From assembly GCF_014170305.1 (NCBI RefSeq), contig NZ_LZZT01000015.1, forward strand, positions 62,001 through 126,000: 64,000 nucleotides of DNA. The letters are read 5' to 3'. The translations under genes and the position numbers were made by a program. Below the pieces are notes generated by a model. The model ran no database searches. It was not told where the DNA came from and saw nothing but the letters and a program-made list of their open reading frames with translations. This document shows positions 10,246-18,446 of this stretch, piece after piece. This DNA comes from Achromobacter sp. UMC71. Its GTDB lineage: Bacteria > Pseudomonadota > Gammaproteobacteria > Burkholderiales > Burkholderiaceae_B. Numbering within the stretch: the stretch's first letter is position 1; the number at the start of each line of letters is the position of its first letter.

Positions 10246-11526
10246 ATGATCCTGACCGTCTTCCTGCTCGTGCTGCTGGGGCTGATCGCCCTGGGCATGC
10301 CCATCGCCTTCGCGCTGCTGCTCAGCGCGATCGCCATGATGTTCCAGCTTGATTTCTTCGATACCCAGATCCTGTCGCAGAACATGCTGTCCGGCGCCAA
10401 CAGCTTCACCCTGATGGCGGTGCCCCTGTTCATGCTGGCCGGCGAACTGATGAACGCCGGCGGCATCTCGCGCCGCATCGTCAACCTGGCCAGCATGTTC
10501 GTCGGCCACATCAAAGGCGGCCTGGGCTATGTCGCGATTTTCGCCAGCGTGCTGCTGGCAGCCCTGTCCGGCTCGGCCGTGGCGGACGCGGCCGCGCTCG
10601 GTTCCCTGCTGATTCCCATGCTGCGCGAAAAAGGCTACGACGCCGGCCAGGCATCGGGCCTGATCGCCGCCGGCGGCATCATCGCGCCGATCATTCCGCC
10701 GTCCATCTCGTTCATCATCTTCGGCGTCGCCACCAACGTCTCCATCACCAAGCTGTTTTTCGCGGGCATCGCACCCGGGCTGATGATGGGCCTGACGCTG
10801 GTGGCGGTGTGGACCTGGGTCGCGCGCAAGCATGGCGCGATCAAACCCGCGCCCCGCCAGCCATGGCGCGCCCGCCTGCGAGCGCTGCGCGAATCGGCCT
10901 GGGCGCTGATGCTGCCAGTCATCATCATCGGCGGTTTGCGCGGCGGCATTTTCACGCCGACCGAAGCCGCCGTGGTTGCCGCCGTCTACGCGCTGCTGGT
11001 CAGCCTGTTCGTCTACCGCGAGATCGCCGTGCGCGATCTGCTGCCGCTGTTCGTCAATGCCGCGCGCACCACCGCCGTCGTCATGTTCCTGGTGGCGGCC
11101 GCCATGGTCTCGTCCTACATGATCACCCTGGCCGACATGCCGCAGGACCTGATCGCGCTGCTGGAACCCGTGCTGGACCAGCCCAAGCTGCTGATGTTCG
11201 CCCTGCTGGTACTGCTGACCTTGGTGGGCACCGTCATGGACCTGACGCCCACCATCCTGATCCTGGCGCCGGTGCTCATGCCCGTCGTCACCAAGGCCGG
11301 CATCGATCCCGTCTACTTCGGCGTCATGTTCGTCATGGTGGGCTGCGTCGGCCTGCTCACGCCCCCGGTGGGCACGGTACTGAATGTGGTCTGCGGCGTT
11401 GCCCGCATCAACATGGAAACCATCTGCAGAGGCGTCTGGCGCTACGTCGTGGCCTACACGCTGCTGCTGGTCGTGCTGGTGATCTTCCCCGAGCTGATCA
11501 CCGTCCCCGCAAGCTGGATGCATTAG
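10246..11526 (+). CDS. TRAP transporter large permease (DctM type)
   Basis: 426 aa, about twelve membrane segments, the Na+-coupled transport subunit. Start at ATG 10246 (ILTVFLLVLLGLIALGMPIAFAL is the standard DctM start); the frame is open upstream but overlaps dctQ. Diagnostic elements include AGGIIAPIIPPSISFIIFG and the C-terminal GLLTPPVGTVLNVVCGVA. No clear ribosome site is seen before the ATG. It works with the DctQ- and DctP-like neighbours. Confidence 0.93.
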   Translation: MILTVFLLVLLGLIALGMPIAFALLLSAIAMMFQLDFFDTQILSQNMLSGANSFTLMAVPLFMLAGELMNAGGISRRIVNLASMFVGHIKGGLGYVAIFASVLLAALSGSAVADAAALGSLLIPMLREKGYDAGQASGLIAAGGIIAPIIPPSISFIIFGVATNVSITKLFFAGIAPGLMMGLTLVAVWTWVARKHGAIKPAPRQPWRARLRALRESAWALMLPVIIIGGLRGGIFTPTEAAVVAAVYALLVSLFVYREIAVRDLLPLFVNAARTTAVVMFLVAAAMVSSYMITLADMPQDLIALLEPVLDQPKLLMFALLVLLTLVGTVMDLTPTILILAPVLMPVVTKAGIDPVYFGVMFVMVGCVGLLTPPVGTVLNVVCGVARINMETICRGVWRYVVAYTLLLVVLVIFPELITVPASWMH

Positions 11527-11550
11527 AAAAACACTTCAAGGAGGAACACC

Positions 11551-12567
11551 ATGAGCAAGCCCTTCAAGACCCGCATTGTCATCCTGGCCGCCGCGCTGTC
11601 CTGCGCGTTCGCCGGCATCGCGGCCGCCGCCGACGTCAAGCCGCGCCTGATCCGTTTCGGCTACGGCCTGAACGAGGAAAGCGTCCAGGGCCGCGCCGCC
11701 CGCTATCTGGCGCAGGAACTGGAAAAGATCAGCGGCGGCAAGCTCAAGATGAAGACCTTCGGTTCGGCCAACCTGGGATCGGACGAACAGATGCAGGGCG
11801 CGCTGGCCGGCGGCGCGCAGGAAATGATGGTCGGGTCCACGGCGCCGCTGGCCGGCATGGTCAAGGAATTCGGCGTCTTCGACCTGCCCTTCCTGTTCAA
11901 CAGCGAGAAAGAGGCCGACGCCGTGCTCGACGGCCAGTTGGGCCAGGATCTGCTCAAGAAGCTGGAAGCCAAGGGCCTGGTCGGCCTGGTGTATTGGGAG
12001 AACGGCTTTCGCAACATGACCAACTCCAAGCGCCCGATCGTGCGCGCCGAAGACATGCAGGGCATCAAGCTGCGTGTCATGCAGAACCAGATCGCGCTGG
12101 GCGTGTTCAACACGCTCGGCGCCAACGCCGTGCCCATGCCGTTCTCCGAACTGTTCACCGCGCTCGAAACCCGCACCGTGGACGGCCAGGAAAATCCGAT
12201 CACCACGATCCAGAGCAGCAAGTTCTACGAAGTGCAGCCCTACCTGACGATCACCCGCCACGTCTACACGCCCTGGGTGGTGCTGGCGTCCAAAAAATGG
12301 TGGGACAAACTGTCGCCCGACGAACAGCGCCTGGTGCGCCAGGCCGCCGAAGCCTCGCGCGATTTCGAGCGCCAGGACAGCCGGGCCGACTCGCTCAAGG
12401 CCATGGGCACGCTGGAGCAGGCCGGCATGAAGATCAACACCGTCTCGCCCGAAGAAGTGGCGCGGATGCGCGAAAAAGTGCAGCCCGTGGTCGACAAGTA
12501 CACCCAGGAACTGGGCCCGGCGCTCATCCAGCAGTTGAACAGCGAAATCAGCAAGGCGCGCAATTAG
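11551..12567 (+). CDS. TRAP transporter substrate-binding protein (DctP type)
   Basis: 338 aa periplasmic receptor. A Sec signal peptide ends near residue 27 (GIAAAADVKP). The family signature VGLVYWENGFRNMTNSKRP with its ligand-carboxylate arginine region (Q-GIKLRVMQNQI) is present, which fits an acidic ligand. A strong AAGGAGG site lies before the ATG. It resembles the DctP/SiaP-like binding proteins that serve sugar acids. Given the downstream dehydratase, an aldonic acid such as xylonate or gluconate is the likely cargo (inference). Confidence 0.93.
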   Translation: MSKPFKTRIVILAAALSCAFAGIAAAADVKPRLIRFGYGLNEESVQGRAARYLAQELEKISGGKLKMKTFGSANLGSDEQMQGALAGGAQEMMVGSTAPLAGMVKEFGVFDLPFLFNSEKEADAVLDGQLGQDLLKKLEAKGLVGLVYWENGFRNMTNSKRPIVRAEDMQGIKLRVMQNQIALGVFNTLGANAVPMPFSELFTALETRTVDGQENPITTIQSSKFYEVQPYLTITRHVYTPWVVLASKKWWDKLSPDEQRLVRQAAEASRDFERQDSRADSLKAMGTLEQAGMKINTVSPEEVARMREKVQPVVDKYTQELGPALIQQLNSEISKARN

Positions 12568-12583
12568 GCGCCGTCAAAGGCCC

Positions 12584-12607
12584 GCGGCGCGGTCTTCCCC
12601 GCGCCGC
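12584..12607. other. Strong GC hairpin between dctP-like and dehydratase genes
   Basis: GCGGCGCGG and CCGCGCCGC form a 9-bp stem with a 6-base loop, without a T-tract. In this position it could stabilise the binding-protein mRNA or reduce read-through into the dehydratase gene. Confidence 0.35.
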
Positions 12608-12634
12608 AGGCGACCCGAAGCACACGAGGCATCC

Positions 12635-14416
12635 ATGACCGACACTCCCCGCAAGCTGCGCAGCCAGAAATGGTTCGATGATCCCGCCCACGCCGACATG
12701 ACGGCCATCTACGTCGAGCGCTACCTGAATTACGGCCTGACGCGGCAAGAACTGCAGTCCGGACGGCCCATCATCGGCATCGCGCAAACGGGCAGCGACC
12801 TGGCGCCCTGCAACCGCCACCATCTGGCGCTGGCGGAACGCATCAAGGCCGGCATCCGCGACGCGGGCGGCATCCCCATGGAATTCCCGGTGCATCCGCT
12901 GGCCGAACAGGGCCGGCGCCCGACCGCGGCCCTGGACCGCAACCTGGCCTATCTGGGTCTGGTCGAGATCCTGCACGGCTATCCCCTGGACGGCGTGGTG
13001 CTGACCACTGGCTGCGACAAGACCACCCCCGCCTGCCTGATGGCGGCCGCCACCGTGGACATTCCCGCCATCGTGCTGTCGGGCGGGCCGATGCTGGATG
13101 GCTGGCACGACGGCCAGCGCGTCGGCTCCGGCACCGTCATCTGGCACGCCCGCAACCTCATGGCCGCGGGCAAGCTGGACTACGAAGGCTTCATGACCCT
13201 GGCCACGGCATCGTCACCCTCGATCGGCCACTGCAACACCATGGGCACTGCGCTGTCGATGAATTCGCTGGCCGAGGCGCTGGGCATGTCGCTGCCTACC
13301 TGCGCCAGCATCCCGGCGCCCTACCGCGAACGCGGCCAGATGGCCTACGCCACCGGCCTGCGCATCTGCGACATGGTGCGCGAAGACCTGCGCCCGTCCC
13401 ACATCCTGACCCGCGAGGCCTTCGAAAACGCCATCGTCGTCGCCTCGGCGCTGGGCGCGTCCAGCAACTGCCCGCCGCACCTGATCGCCATGGCGCGCCA
13501 TGCCGGCATCGACCTGAGCCTGGACGACTGGCAACGGCTGGGTGAAGACGTGCCCCTGCTGGTGAACTGCGTGCCGGCCGGCGAACACCTGGGCGAAGGT
13601 TTCCATCGCGCCGGCGGCGTGCCCGCCGTGCTGCACGAACTGCATGCCGCCGGACGCCTGCACGCCAGTTGCGCCACCGTGTCCGGCAAGACCATCGGCG
13701 ACATCGCCGCCGCCGCCAAGACCCGCGACACCGATGTCATCCGCAGCTGCGAAGCCCCCATGAAGCACCGTGCCGGCTTCATCGTGCTGTCCGGCAATTT
13801 CTTTGACAGCGCCGTCATCAAGATGTCGGTGGTGGGCGAAGCCTTCCGCCGCGCCTATCTGTCGGCCCCCGGCGACGAGAACGCGTTCGAGGCCCGCGCC
13901 ATCGTGTTTGAAGGCCCCGAGGACTACCACGCCCGCATCGAGGACCCGTCGCTGAACATCGACGAACACTGCATCCTGGTCATCCGCGGCGCCGGCACCG
14001 TCGGCTATCCCGGCAGCGCCGAAGTCGTGAACATGGCGCCCCCGTCCCACCTGATCAAGCGCGGCATCGACTCGCTGCCCTGCCTGGGAGACGGCCGCCA
14101 GAGCGGCACCTCGGCCAGCCCGTCCATCCTGAACATGTCGCCTGAGGCGGCCGTGGGCGGTGGCCTGGCGCTGCTGCGCACCGGCGACCGGATACGCGTC
14201 GACCTGAACCAGCGCAGCGTCATCGCCCTGGTCGACGACGCCGAAATGGAACGGCGCCGGCAGGCTCCCGGCTACCAGCCGCCCGAGGCGCAGACCCCCT
14301 GGCAGGCGCTGTACCGCCAACTGGTGGGCCAGCTGTCCACCGGCGGCTGCCTGGAGCCCGCCACGCTGTACCTGAAGGTGGTCGAAACCCGGGGCGATCC
14401 CCGGCACTCGCATTGA
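12635..14416 (+). CDS. Sugar-acid dehydratase, IlvD/Edd family (D-xylonate dehydratase type)
   Basis: 593 aa. It dehydrates an aldonic acid to the 2-keto-3-deoxy acid using a [2Fe-2S] cluster and Mg2+. The cluster ligands fall exactly where known pentonate dehydratases have them: Cys59 (GSDLAPCN), Cys127 (TTGCDKT, with Mg/carbamate Lys129) and Cys200 (GHCNTMG). The C-terminal SGTSASPSILN motif carries the catalytic serine. Whole-length resemblance is to Caulobacter XylD-type enzymes rather than to branched-chain IlvD. It is the last gene of the TRAP operon. No aldolase or keto-deoxy acid dehydratase lies nearby, so later steps must be encoded elsewhere. Confidence 0.93.
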   Translation: MTDTPRKLRSQKWFDDPAHADMTAIYVERYLNYGLTRQELQSGRPIIGIAQTGSDLAPCNRHHLALAERIKAGIRDAGGIPMEFPVHPLAEQGRRPTAALDRNLAYLGLVEILHGYPLDGVVLTTGCDKTTPACLMAAATVDIPAIVLSGGPMLDGWHDGQRVGSGTVIWHARNLMAAGKLDYEGFMTLATASSPSIGHCNTMGTALSMNSLAEALGMSLPTCASIPAPYRERGQMAYATGLRICDMVREDLRPSHILTREAFENAIVVASALGASSNCPPHLIAMARHAGIDLSLDDWQRLGEDVPLLVNCVPAGEHLGEGFHRAGGVPAVLHELHAAGRLHASCATVSGKTIGDIAAAAKTRDTDVIRSCEAPMKHRAGFIVLSGNFFDSAVIKMSVVGEAFRRAYLSAPGDENAFEARAIVFEGPEDYHARIEDPSLNIDEHCILVIRGAGTVGYPGSAEVVNMAPPSHLIKRGIDSLPCLGDGRQSGTSASPSILNMSPEAAVGGGLALLRTGDRIRVDLNQRSVIALVDDAEMERRRQAPGYQPPEAQTPWQALYRQLVGQLSTGGCLEPATLYLKVVETRGDPRHSH

Positions 14417-14432
14417 GCGGACGCGTTGCCGA

Positions 14433-15386
14433 TCAGGCCTTGAAGAACTGGTTGAAGGCCGCCCACTTGGCGAACAGCTCGGGCCAGGCCTGCACCAGCG
14501 ACCCGGGCTTGCCCATGCCCCAACCGTGCTTGCCGGCTGCGAAAATGTGCATCTCGGCCGGCACGCCCAGGCGCCGCAGGGCGCCGAACATCAGCAGGCT
14601 GTTGTCCACCGGTGCAATAGGGTCGTCCTGCGCCTGCGCCAGGAAGGTCGGCGGCATCTGCGCCGTGGCCAGATGGTCCACAGAGAACGCCGCGCTGGCT
14701 TCGGCCGTGGGATGCTCGCCAACGATCTCGCGGCGGGCATGGGTGTGATCGAACGGCGGCATGAAGGTCAGCACCGGGTAGATCAGCGCCGCGAAATCCG
14801 GCCGCGACGATAGTTTGTCGGTCTCGTCCAGCAGCGGGTAACGGGCCAGGCCCGGCGTGGCCGCCGTCATGCCCGCCAGATGCCCGCCCGCGGAAAACCC
14901 CATCACGCCGATATGCCCGGTATCCAATCCGAATTCCGACGCCGATGCCCGGATCACCCGCATGGCGCGCTGTCCGTCCTGCAACGGCGCTACAGTGGGC
15001 CAGTGCTCGCCGGGCAACCGGTACACCAGTTCGAATGCCGTCACTCCCCGGGATTGCAGCCACAGGCAGGCCGGCGTGCTTTCCGTGCCACGCTCGATGT
15101 GGGCGTAGCCGCCGCCAGCGATCACCAGCATGGCTGTGCCGTTGGGCCGCTCGGGCCGGTACACCACCAGGCGCGGCCGCGACACCTGCGTGACCGAGCC
15201 CTTGGCGCTGACCGTCTCGGCCGCTGTCGGACCGCCTCCCCCGGGAGGCCGGTTGCCTGGCCACAAGTCAATGGCCTGCTGCCCTGCCGGCGCAGCAATG
15301 GACATGGCCATCGCCGGCTCATTCATCAATCCCAGCGCGGCGCTGGACAGACCGGCGAACAGGAGTTCTCGTCGTTTGATATGCAT
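14433..15386 (-). CDS. Secreted alpha/beta hydrolase (esterase/acetyl-xylan-esterase-like)
   Basis: 317 aa. Start at ATG 15386 (HIKRRELLFAGLSSAALG), preceded by GAGGAAG; the longer frame adds 28 residues without family support. The twin-arginine followed by a hydrophobic run suggests Tat export. The oxyanion segment is IAGGGYAHIE, the nucleophile elbow GFSAGGH, the acid in QAQDDPIAP and the histidine in AGKHGWGM. This is the layout of BD-FAE/AXE-like esterases acting on small or sugar esters. It is convergent with the dehydratase gene, 16 bases apart. The substrate is unknown. Confidence 0.9.
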   Translation of the reverse strand: MHIKRRELLFAGLSSAALGLMNEPAMAMSIAAPAGQQAIDLWPGNRPPGGGGPTAAETVSAKGSVTQVSRPRLVVYRPERPNGTAMLVIAGGGYAHIERGTESTPACLWLQSRGVTAFELVYRLPGEHWPTVAPLQDGQRAMRVIRASASEFGLDTGHIGVMGFSAGGHLAGMTAATPGLARYPLLDETDKLSSRPDFAALIYPVLTFMPPFDHTHARREIVGEHPTAEASAAFSVDHLATAQMPPTFLAQAQDDPIAPVDNSLLMFGALRRLGVPAEMHIFAAGKHGWGMGKPGSLVQAWPELFAKWAAFNQFFKA

Positions 15387-15597
15387 AGGTCTTCCTCGCG
15401 GACCAACGACCCCGGACGGACGACGCGTCCGCCGGACTGAGGCCTGTGGACACCAAAAGGCGCCTCGCACCCTTTATGAACAGCACGCCCTGGCCGCGCT
15501 GCAAGCAGTTTAAGCAGAGAACCGCGGTGCTGACCGCGAGTGACCACGACGCGTCCGTTTCGACGCGTTACGGGCTGGCGTGGCTTTCAATCCGGCG

Positions 15598-16023
15598 TCA
15601 GTTGCCTGCCGCGGGCCCGGCCCCAGGCCCATCAGCGGACGTTTGCTCTGCACTATCAAGTGCTTGCGGACTGGGCCGGGTCAGCACATAGGCCGCGCTT
15701 GCAAGAAAGAACAGGCCCACGCCCGCGGCCAGCCAGAACGACGGATGCGCGCCCCACCAGAACAGGCCATAGCCCACCGCCATACCCAGCGACGCATAGA
15801 GCTTGCCCTTGCGCGACACCGCGCCCTGCTCGCGCCACGCGCGCAGCGAGGGGCCATAGGTAGGACTGTCCAGCAGCCAGCGTTCCAGGCGCGGCGACGA
15901 ACGCGAAAAGCACCCCACCGCCAGGATCAGGAAAATCGTCGTCGGCATCACCGGCAAAAAGGCGCCGATCACGCCCAGCGCCAGCATCACGCAACCCAGG
16001 ATCAGCCAAAGTGCTCTCATCAT
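15598..16023 (-). CDS. DUF454 (YbaN-type) inner-membrane protein
   Basis: 141 aa. The N-terminus (RALWLILGCVMLALGVIGAFLPVMPTT) and the following CFSRSSPRLERWLLDSPTYG segment are the hallmarks of the DUF454/YbaN family, whose function is unknown. Three to four membrane segments are seen, with a Pro/Ala-rich cytoplasmic tail. Two consecutive ATGs at 16023 and 16020 are possible starts; the upstream 15 codons lack membrane character and are left out. Confidence 0.85.
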   Translation of the reverse strand: MMRALWLILGCVMLALGVIGAFLPVMPTTIFLILAVGCFSRSSPRLERWLLDSPTYGPSLRAWREQGAVSRKGKLYASLGMAVGYGLFWWGAHPSFWLAAGVGLFFLASAAYVLTRPSPQALDSAEQTSADGPGAGPAAGN

Positions 16024-16068
16024 GATGGGGTGCAGGATAACGTACGCCGGCCCGCTGGCCGCATGCAC

Positions 16069-16476
16069 TTACTTGAGCCGCACGAACTGCCAGTCACTGC
16101 CGTCCTGGTACACCCGGAAATCGGCCACCTCGCCCGCCCGGGTCGTCACATCCAGATAGGTCACGGGATAGGCCGCATTGAACGACTGCATCCCGACCTT
16201 GTGCGCACCCGGCGGCACCCAGATCTGCAACACCCGGTTCGCGTTGATACTGGCGATATGCCTGCCATCCAAATAGAGAAGGATATCGACTGCGCTGCCC
16301 CAAGCGCCCGAATCACGCACCACCCGGATCGAACTCTTTTCGGGCGCCGATTGCAGTAATGTGGGATCCATCACAAAGGACGTTTCCAATCGCGGGGCTC
16401 GACTGGGATCGACCGGGGTCGTCCCACACGCCGCCAGCATCGAAACCAGCAGACCCGCCGCAAGGGTTCTTAGCAT
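16069..16476 (-). CDS. Small lipoprotein, DUF2846-like (copy 2)
   Basis: 135 aa. Signal peptide with lipobox SMLAAC, cleaved before Cys17. The rest is one small beta-rich domain (VRVV-RDSGAWGS, LYLDGRHIASI, VPPGAHKVGMQS, TYLDVTTRAGEVADFRVY) of the type grouped as DUF2846/PEGA-like: a short carbohydrate- or surface-binding fold of unknown role. ATG 16476 is chosen because AAGTAGGTG precedes it; a GTG six bases upstream is possible. It is a tandem paralogue of the next gene upstream and the same length. Confidence 0.8.
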   Translation of the reverse strand: MLRTLAAGLLVSMLAACGTTPVDPSRAPRLETSFVMDPTLLQSAPEKSSIRVVRDSGAWGSAVDILLYLDGRHIASINANRVLQIWVPPGAHKVGMQSFNAAYPVTYLDVTTRAGEVADFRVYQDGSDWQFVRLK

Positions 16477-16482
16477 AAGCAC

Positions 16483-16890
16483 CTACTTGATGGGTTCAAA
16501 GATTGTCATGGTTGCACCCACATACACGCGCAAGCCTACCGGCTCGCCGTCCTTGACCTGGACGTCCAGATAATCGATCGGGTGCGCCTTGTCCACCATC
16601 TGCAAGCCCACTTTGTGAGGGCCTACGACTAGATTCAGTTCAAGCACCGTATTTTCGAGAATGTTCGCCACATGCTGGCCGTCCACATAGATCAGCGCCG
16701 GCTGGTACTTGCCCCACCCACCCTTGTCTCGGGCGACGCGCACCACGCCCTTGCCCGGCCCGCTTTCGCTGACCTTTGGATCAAGATAATAGTTCTGTGC
16801 CGCGCGGGGCGCGGTGTTGGCATCGATGGGCACGCCCATGCATCCTGCGAGCAACGACACCGCCAGGCAACACCCCAACATTCTGAACAC
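16483..16890 (-). CDS. Small lipoprotein, DUF2846-like (copy 1)
   Basis: 135 aa. Start chosen at GTG 16890 because GGGGAG precedes it; ATG 16881 is three codons later. Lipobox SLLAGC. The domain parallels its neighbour segment by segment (VRVARDKGGWGK, IYVDGQHVANI, VVGPHKVGLQM, DYLDVQVKDGEPVGLRVY). The stop sits immediately before the start region of copy 2, so the two are co-translated. The long reading frame upstream of the GTG runs into the TPR lipoprotein gene and is not part of it. Confidence 0.8.
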   Translation of the reverse strand: MFRMLGCCLAVSLLAGCMGVPIDANTAPRAAQNYYLDPKVSESGPGKGVVRVARDKGGWGKYQPALIYVDGQHVANILENTVLELNLVVGPHKVGLQMVDKAHPIDYLDVQVKDGEPVGLRVYVGATMTIFEPIK

Positions 16891-16936
16891 GATCAGCTCC
16901 CCTTTTGGACTCCCCCGCAATATACCGTGCGCAATG

Positions 16937-17650
16937 TCAGGGCTGCGCTGGCTGTGGCATTTTTTCACCCAGCATCCGCAGAAACTGTGGACTGCTGTTC
17001 CCGCCTGCGCGCCGGGCTTTGAACACCATGGTCCAGGCGTCCGCATACTGGCCGTTCCAGTAATACGCGGTGGCCCACGAGTTATACAGATAGGCTTTGT
17101 TCGGCTCCACCGCTTCGCCATTGCGGTATAGCGCGTCCGATCGCGCGATCATCGCGGCGCGTTCCGGCCCCGACAAGGTTTTATCTGCGGCCGCGCAACG
17201 CGCTGCGATACGGCCCGCGTCGGCATAAATGCCCTGAAATGACGGCGGCTTCAGGCTCAACGCCTTTTCCATCATCTTCATGGCATCGCAATACTTGCCC
17301 TGGTCGTGCAGCACCGCCGCGAAACCGGTATAGACCTCGGCGTTTTCCGGATTCATCAGCCACGCCTGGTTGAACCGCCGCGTGGCCATACCCAGCTTGT
17401 CGGCCTGGTAAAAACGGAACCCCTGCTCGACCCAGGCCTGCGCCGCGCGGGCAGGCGAACCGAAACTGCTGGTCGCGTCGGCGATCAGCTTTTCGTCGGC
17501 CGCCTTGAGGGCGGGCTCGGACCGGTCCTGCCCGCCGTACATCGGGATCTCGTCCATGCGGGACGCAGGCGCGACGGGCGCCGTTGCCAGGCAACCGGCA
17601 AGCCACAGGCACGAGCTCAAGACGGCAACGCGAAGGGTCAGTCTATGCAT
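16937..17650 (-). CDS. TPR-containing lipoprotein
   Basis: 237 aa. Signal peptide with lipobox LWLAGC (Cys20). The body has tetratricopeptide-like helical repeats (AAQAWVEQGFRFYQADKLGMATRRFNQAW is the clearest, followed by AEVYTGFAAVLHDQGKYCDAMKMMEKAL). Such lipoproteins scaffold complexes at the inner or outer membrane. It is the first gene of a three-lipoprotein run with 46 bases to the next start. Function unknown. Confidence 0.82.
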   Translation of the reverse strand: MHRLTLRVAVLSSCLWLAGCLATAPVAPASRMDEIPMYGGQDRSEPALKAADEKLIADATSSFGSPARAAQAWVEQGFRFYQADKLGMATRRFNQAWLMNPENAEVYTGFAAVLHDQGKYCDAMKMMEKALSLKPPSFQGIYADAGRIAARCAAADKTLSGPERAAMIARSDALYRNGEAVEPNKAYLYNSWATAYYWNGQYADAWTMVFKARRAGGNSSPQFLRMLGEKMPQPAQP

Positions 17651-17786
17651 GAATCATCCCAGGTGAAGCCCAAGACTATCATCGTTGTGGCATGCGCCCG
17701 GCCAGCGCACCGACATGTTCTAGTCATCTAGATGTCACTGCCAAGCGCTATCGTCTCGCGCAACCCATCACCGCGGAGGCCGCCCC

Positions 17787-18320
17787 ATGCTCACCCTGCC
17801 CTACATTGAAAATCTGTTCGCCCACCACGGTGCCGCCTACTACGGCGGCGAGGCCATCAGTCAGACCGAACACGCGCTGCAATGCGCGCAACTGGCCGAG
17901 CAGGCCGGCGAATCCGAAGCTGTGATCGTCGCTGCCTTGCTGCACGACGTCGGCCACCTCATGCTCGCTGAAAGTATCACCACCGACATGCGCCACCAGG
18001 AAGTCGCCGCGGACGCGCTGGGCAAGCTGTTCGACGAGGACGTCACCGCGCCCGTGCGCCTGCACGTCGCCGCCAAGCGCTACCTGGGCGCGATCGAACC
18101 CGCCTACCTGGACACGCTGTCGCCCGCGTCGGTGCAAAGCCTGGCGCTGCAAGGTGGCGTCTTCACGCCCGGGCAGGCCGAGACTTTCGCCGCCCAGCCG
18201 CATGCACTGGCTGCGGTGCGGCTGCGGCGGTATGACGATATGGCCAAAGTCGTAGGTTTGGATACGCCGTCGCTCGGGCACTATATGAGGATGGCCGAGC
18301 GGTGTTTGCGAGCAGGGTGA
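17787..18320 (+). CDS. PhnZ-like HD-domain oxygenase (phosphonate-degradation-associated HD family)
   Basis: 178 aa with a single HD domain. The metal ligands line up with the mixed-valent di-iron oxygenase PhnZ: His29, His53-Asp54, His70, His93 and Asp150/151, with near-identical spacing. The residues at the PhnZ substrate positions are also kept (Tyr19 and Glu22, in YYGGEAISQTEH). PhnZ cleaves a hydroxylated aminoethylphosphonate; relatives act on trimethylammonium analogues. A GGAGG site precedes the ATG. No PhnY-like hydroxylase or phosphonate transporter is visible nearby, so the actual substrate is open. Confidence 0.85.
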   Translation: MLTLPYIENLFAHHGAAYYGGEAISQTEHALQCAQLAEQAGESEAVIVAALLHDVGHLMLAESITTDMRHQEVAADALGKLFDEDVTAPVRLHVAAKRYLGAIEPAYLDTLSPASVQSLALQGGVFTPGQAETFAAQPHALAAVRLRRYDDMAKVVGLDTPSLGHYMRMAERCLRAG

Positions 18321-18446
18321 AGGCTGCGACCTGCTACAGAGGCGGGATTGACATAAACAATCCGCTCCCGTTCCGTTGCACAACGATCCCGCAATCTTCA
18401 CGGACCGTGACGCCGGGCTTGGCACACGCGTGAGCGGGCCTTCCGC

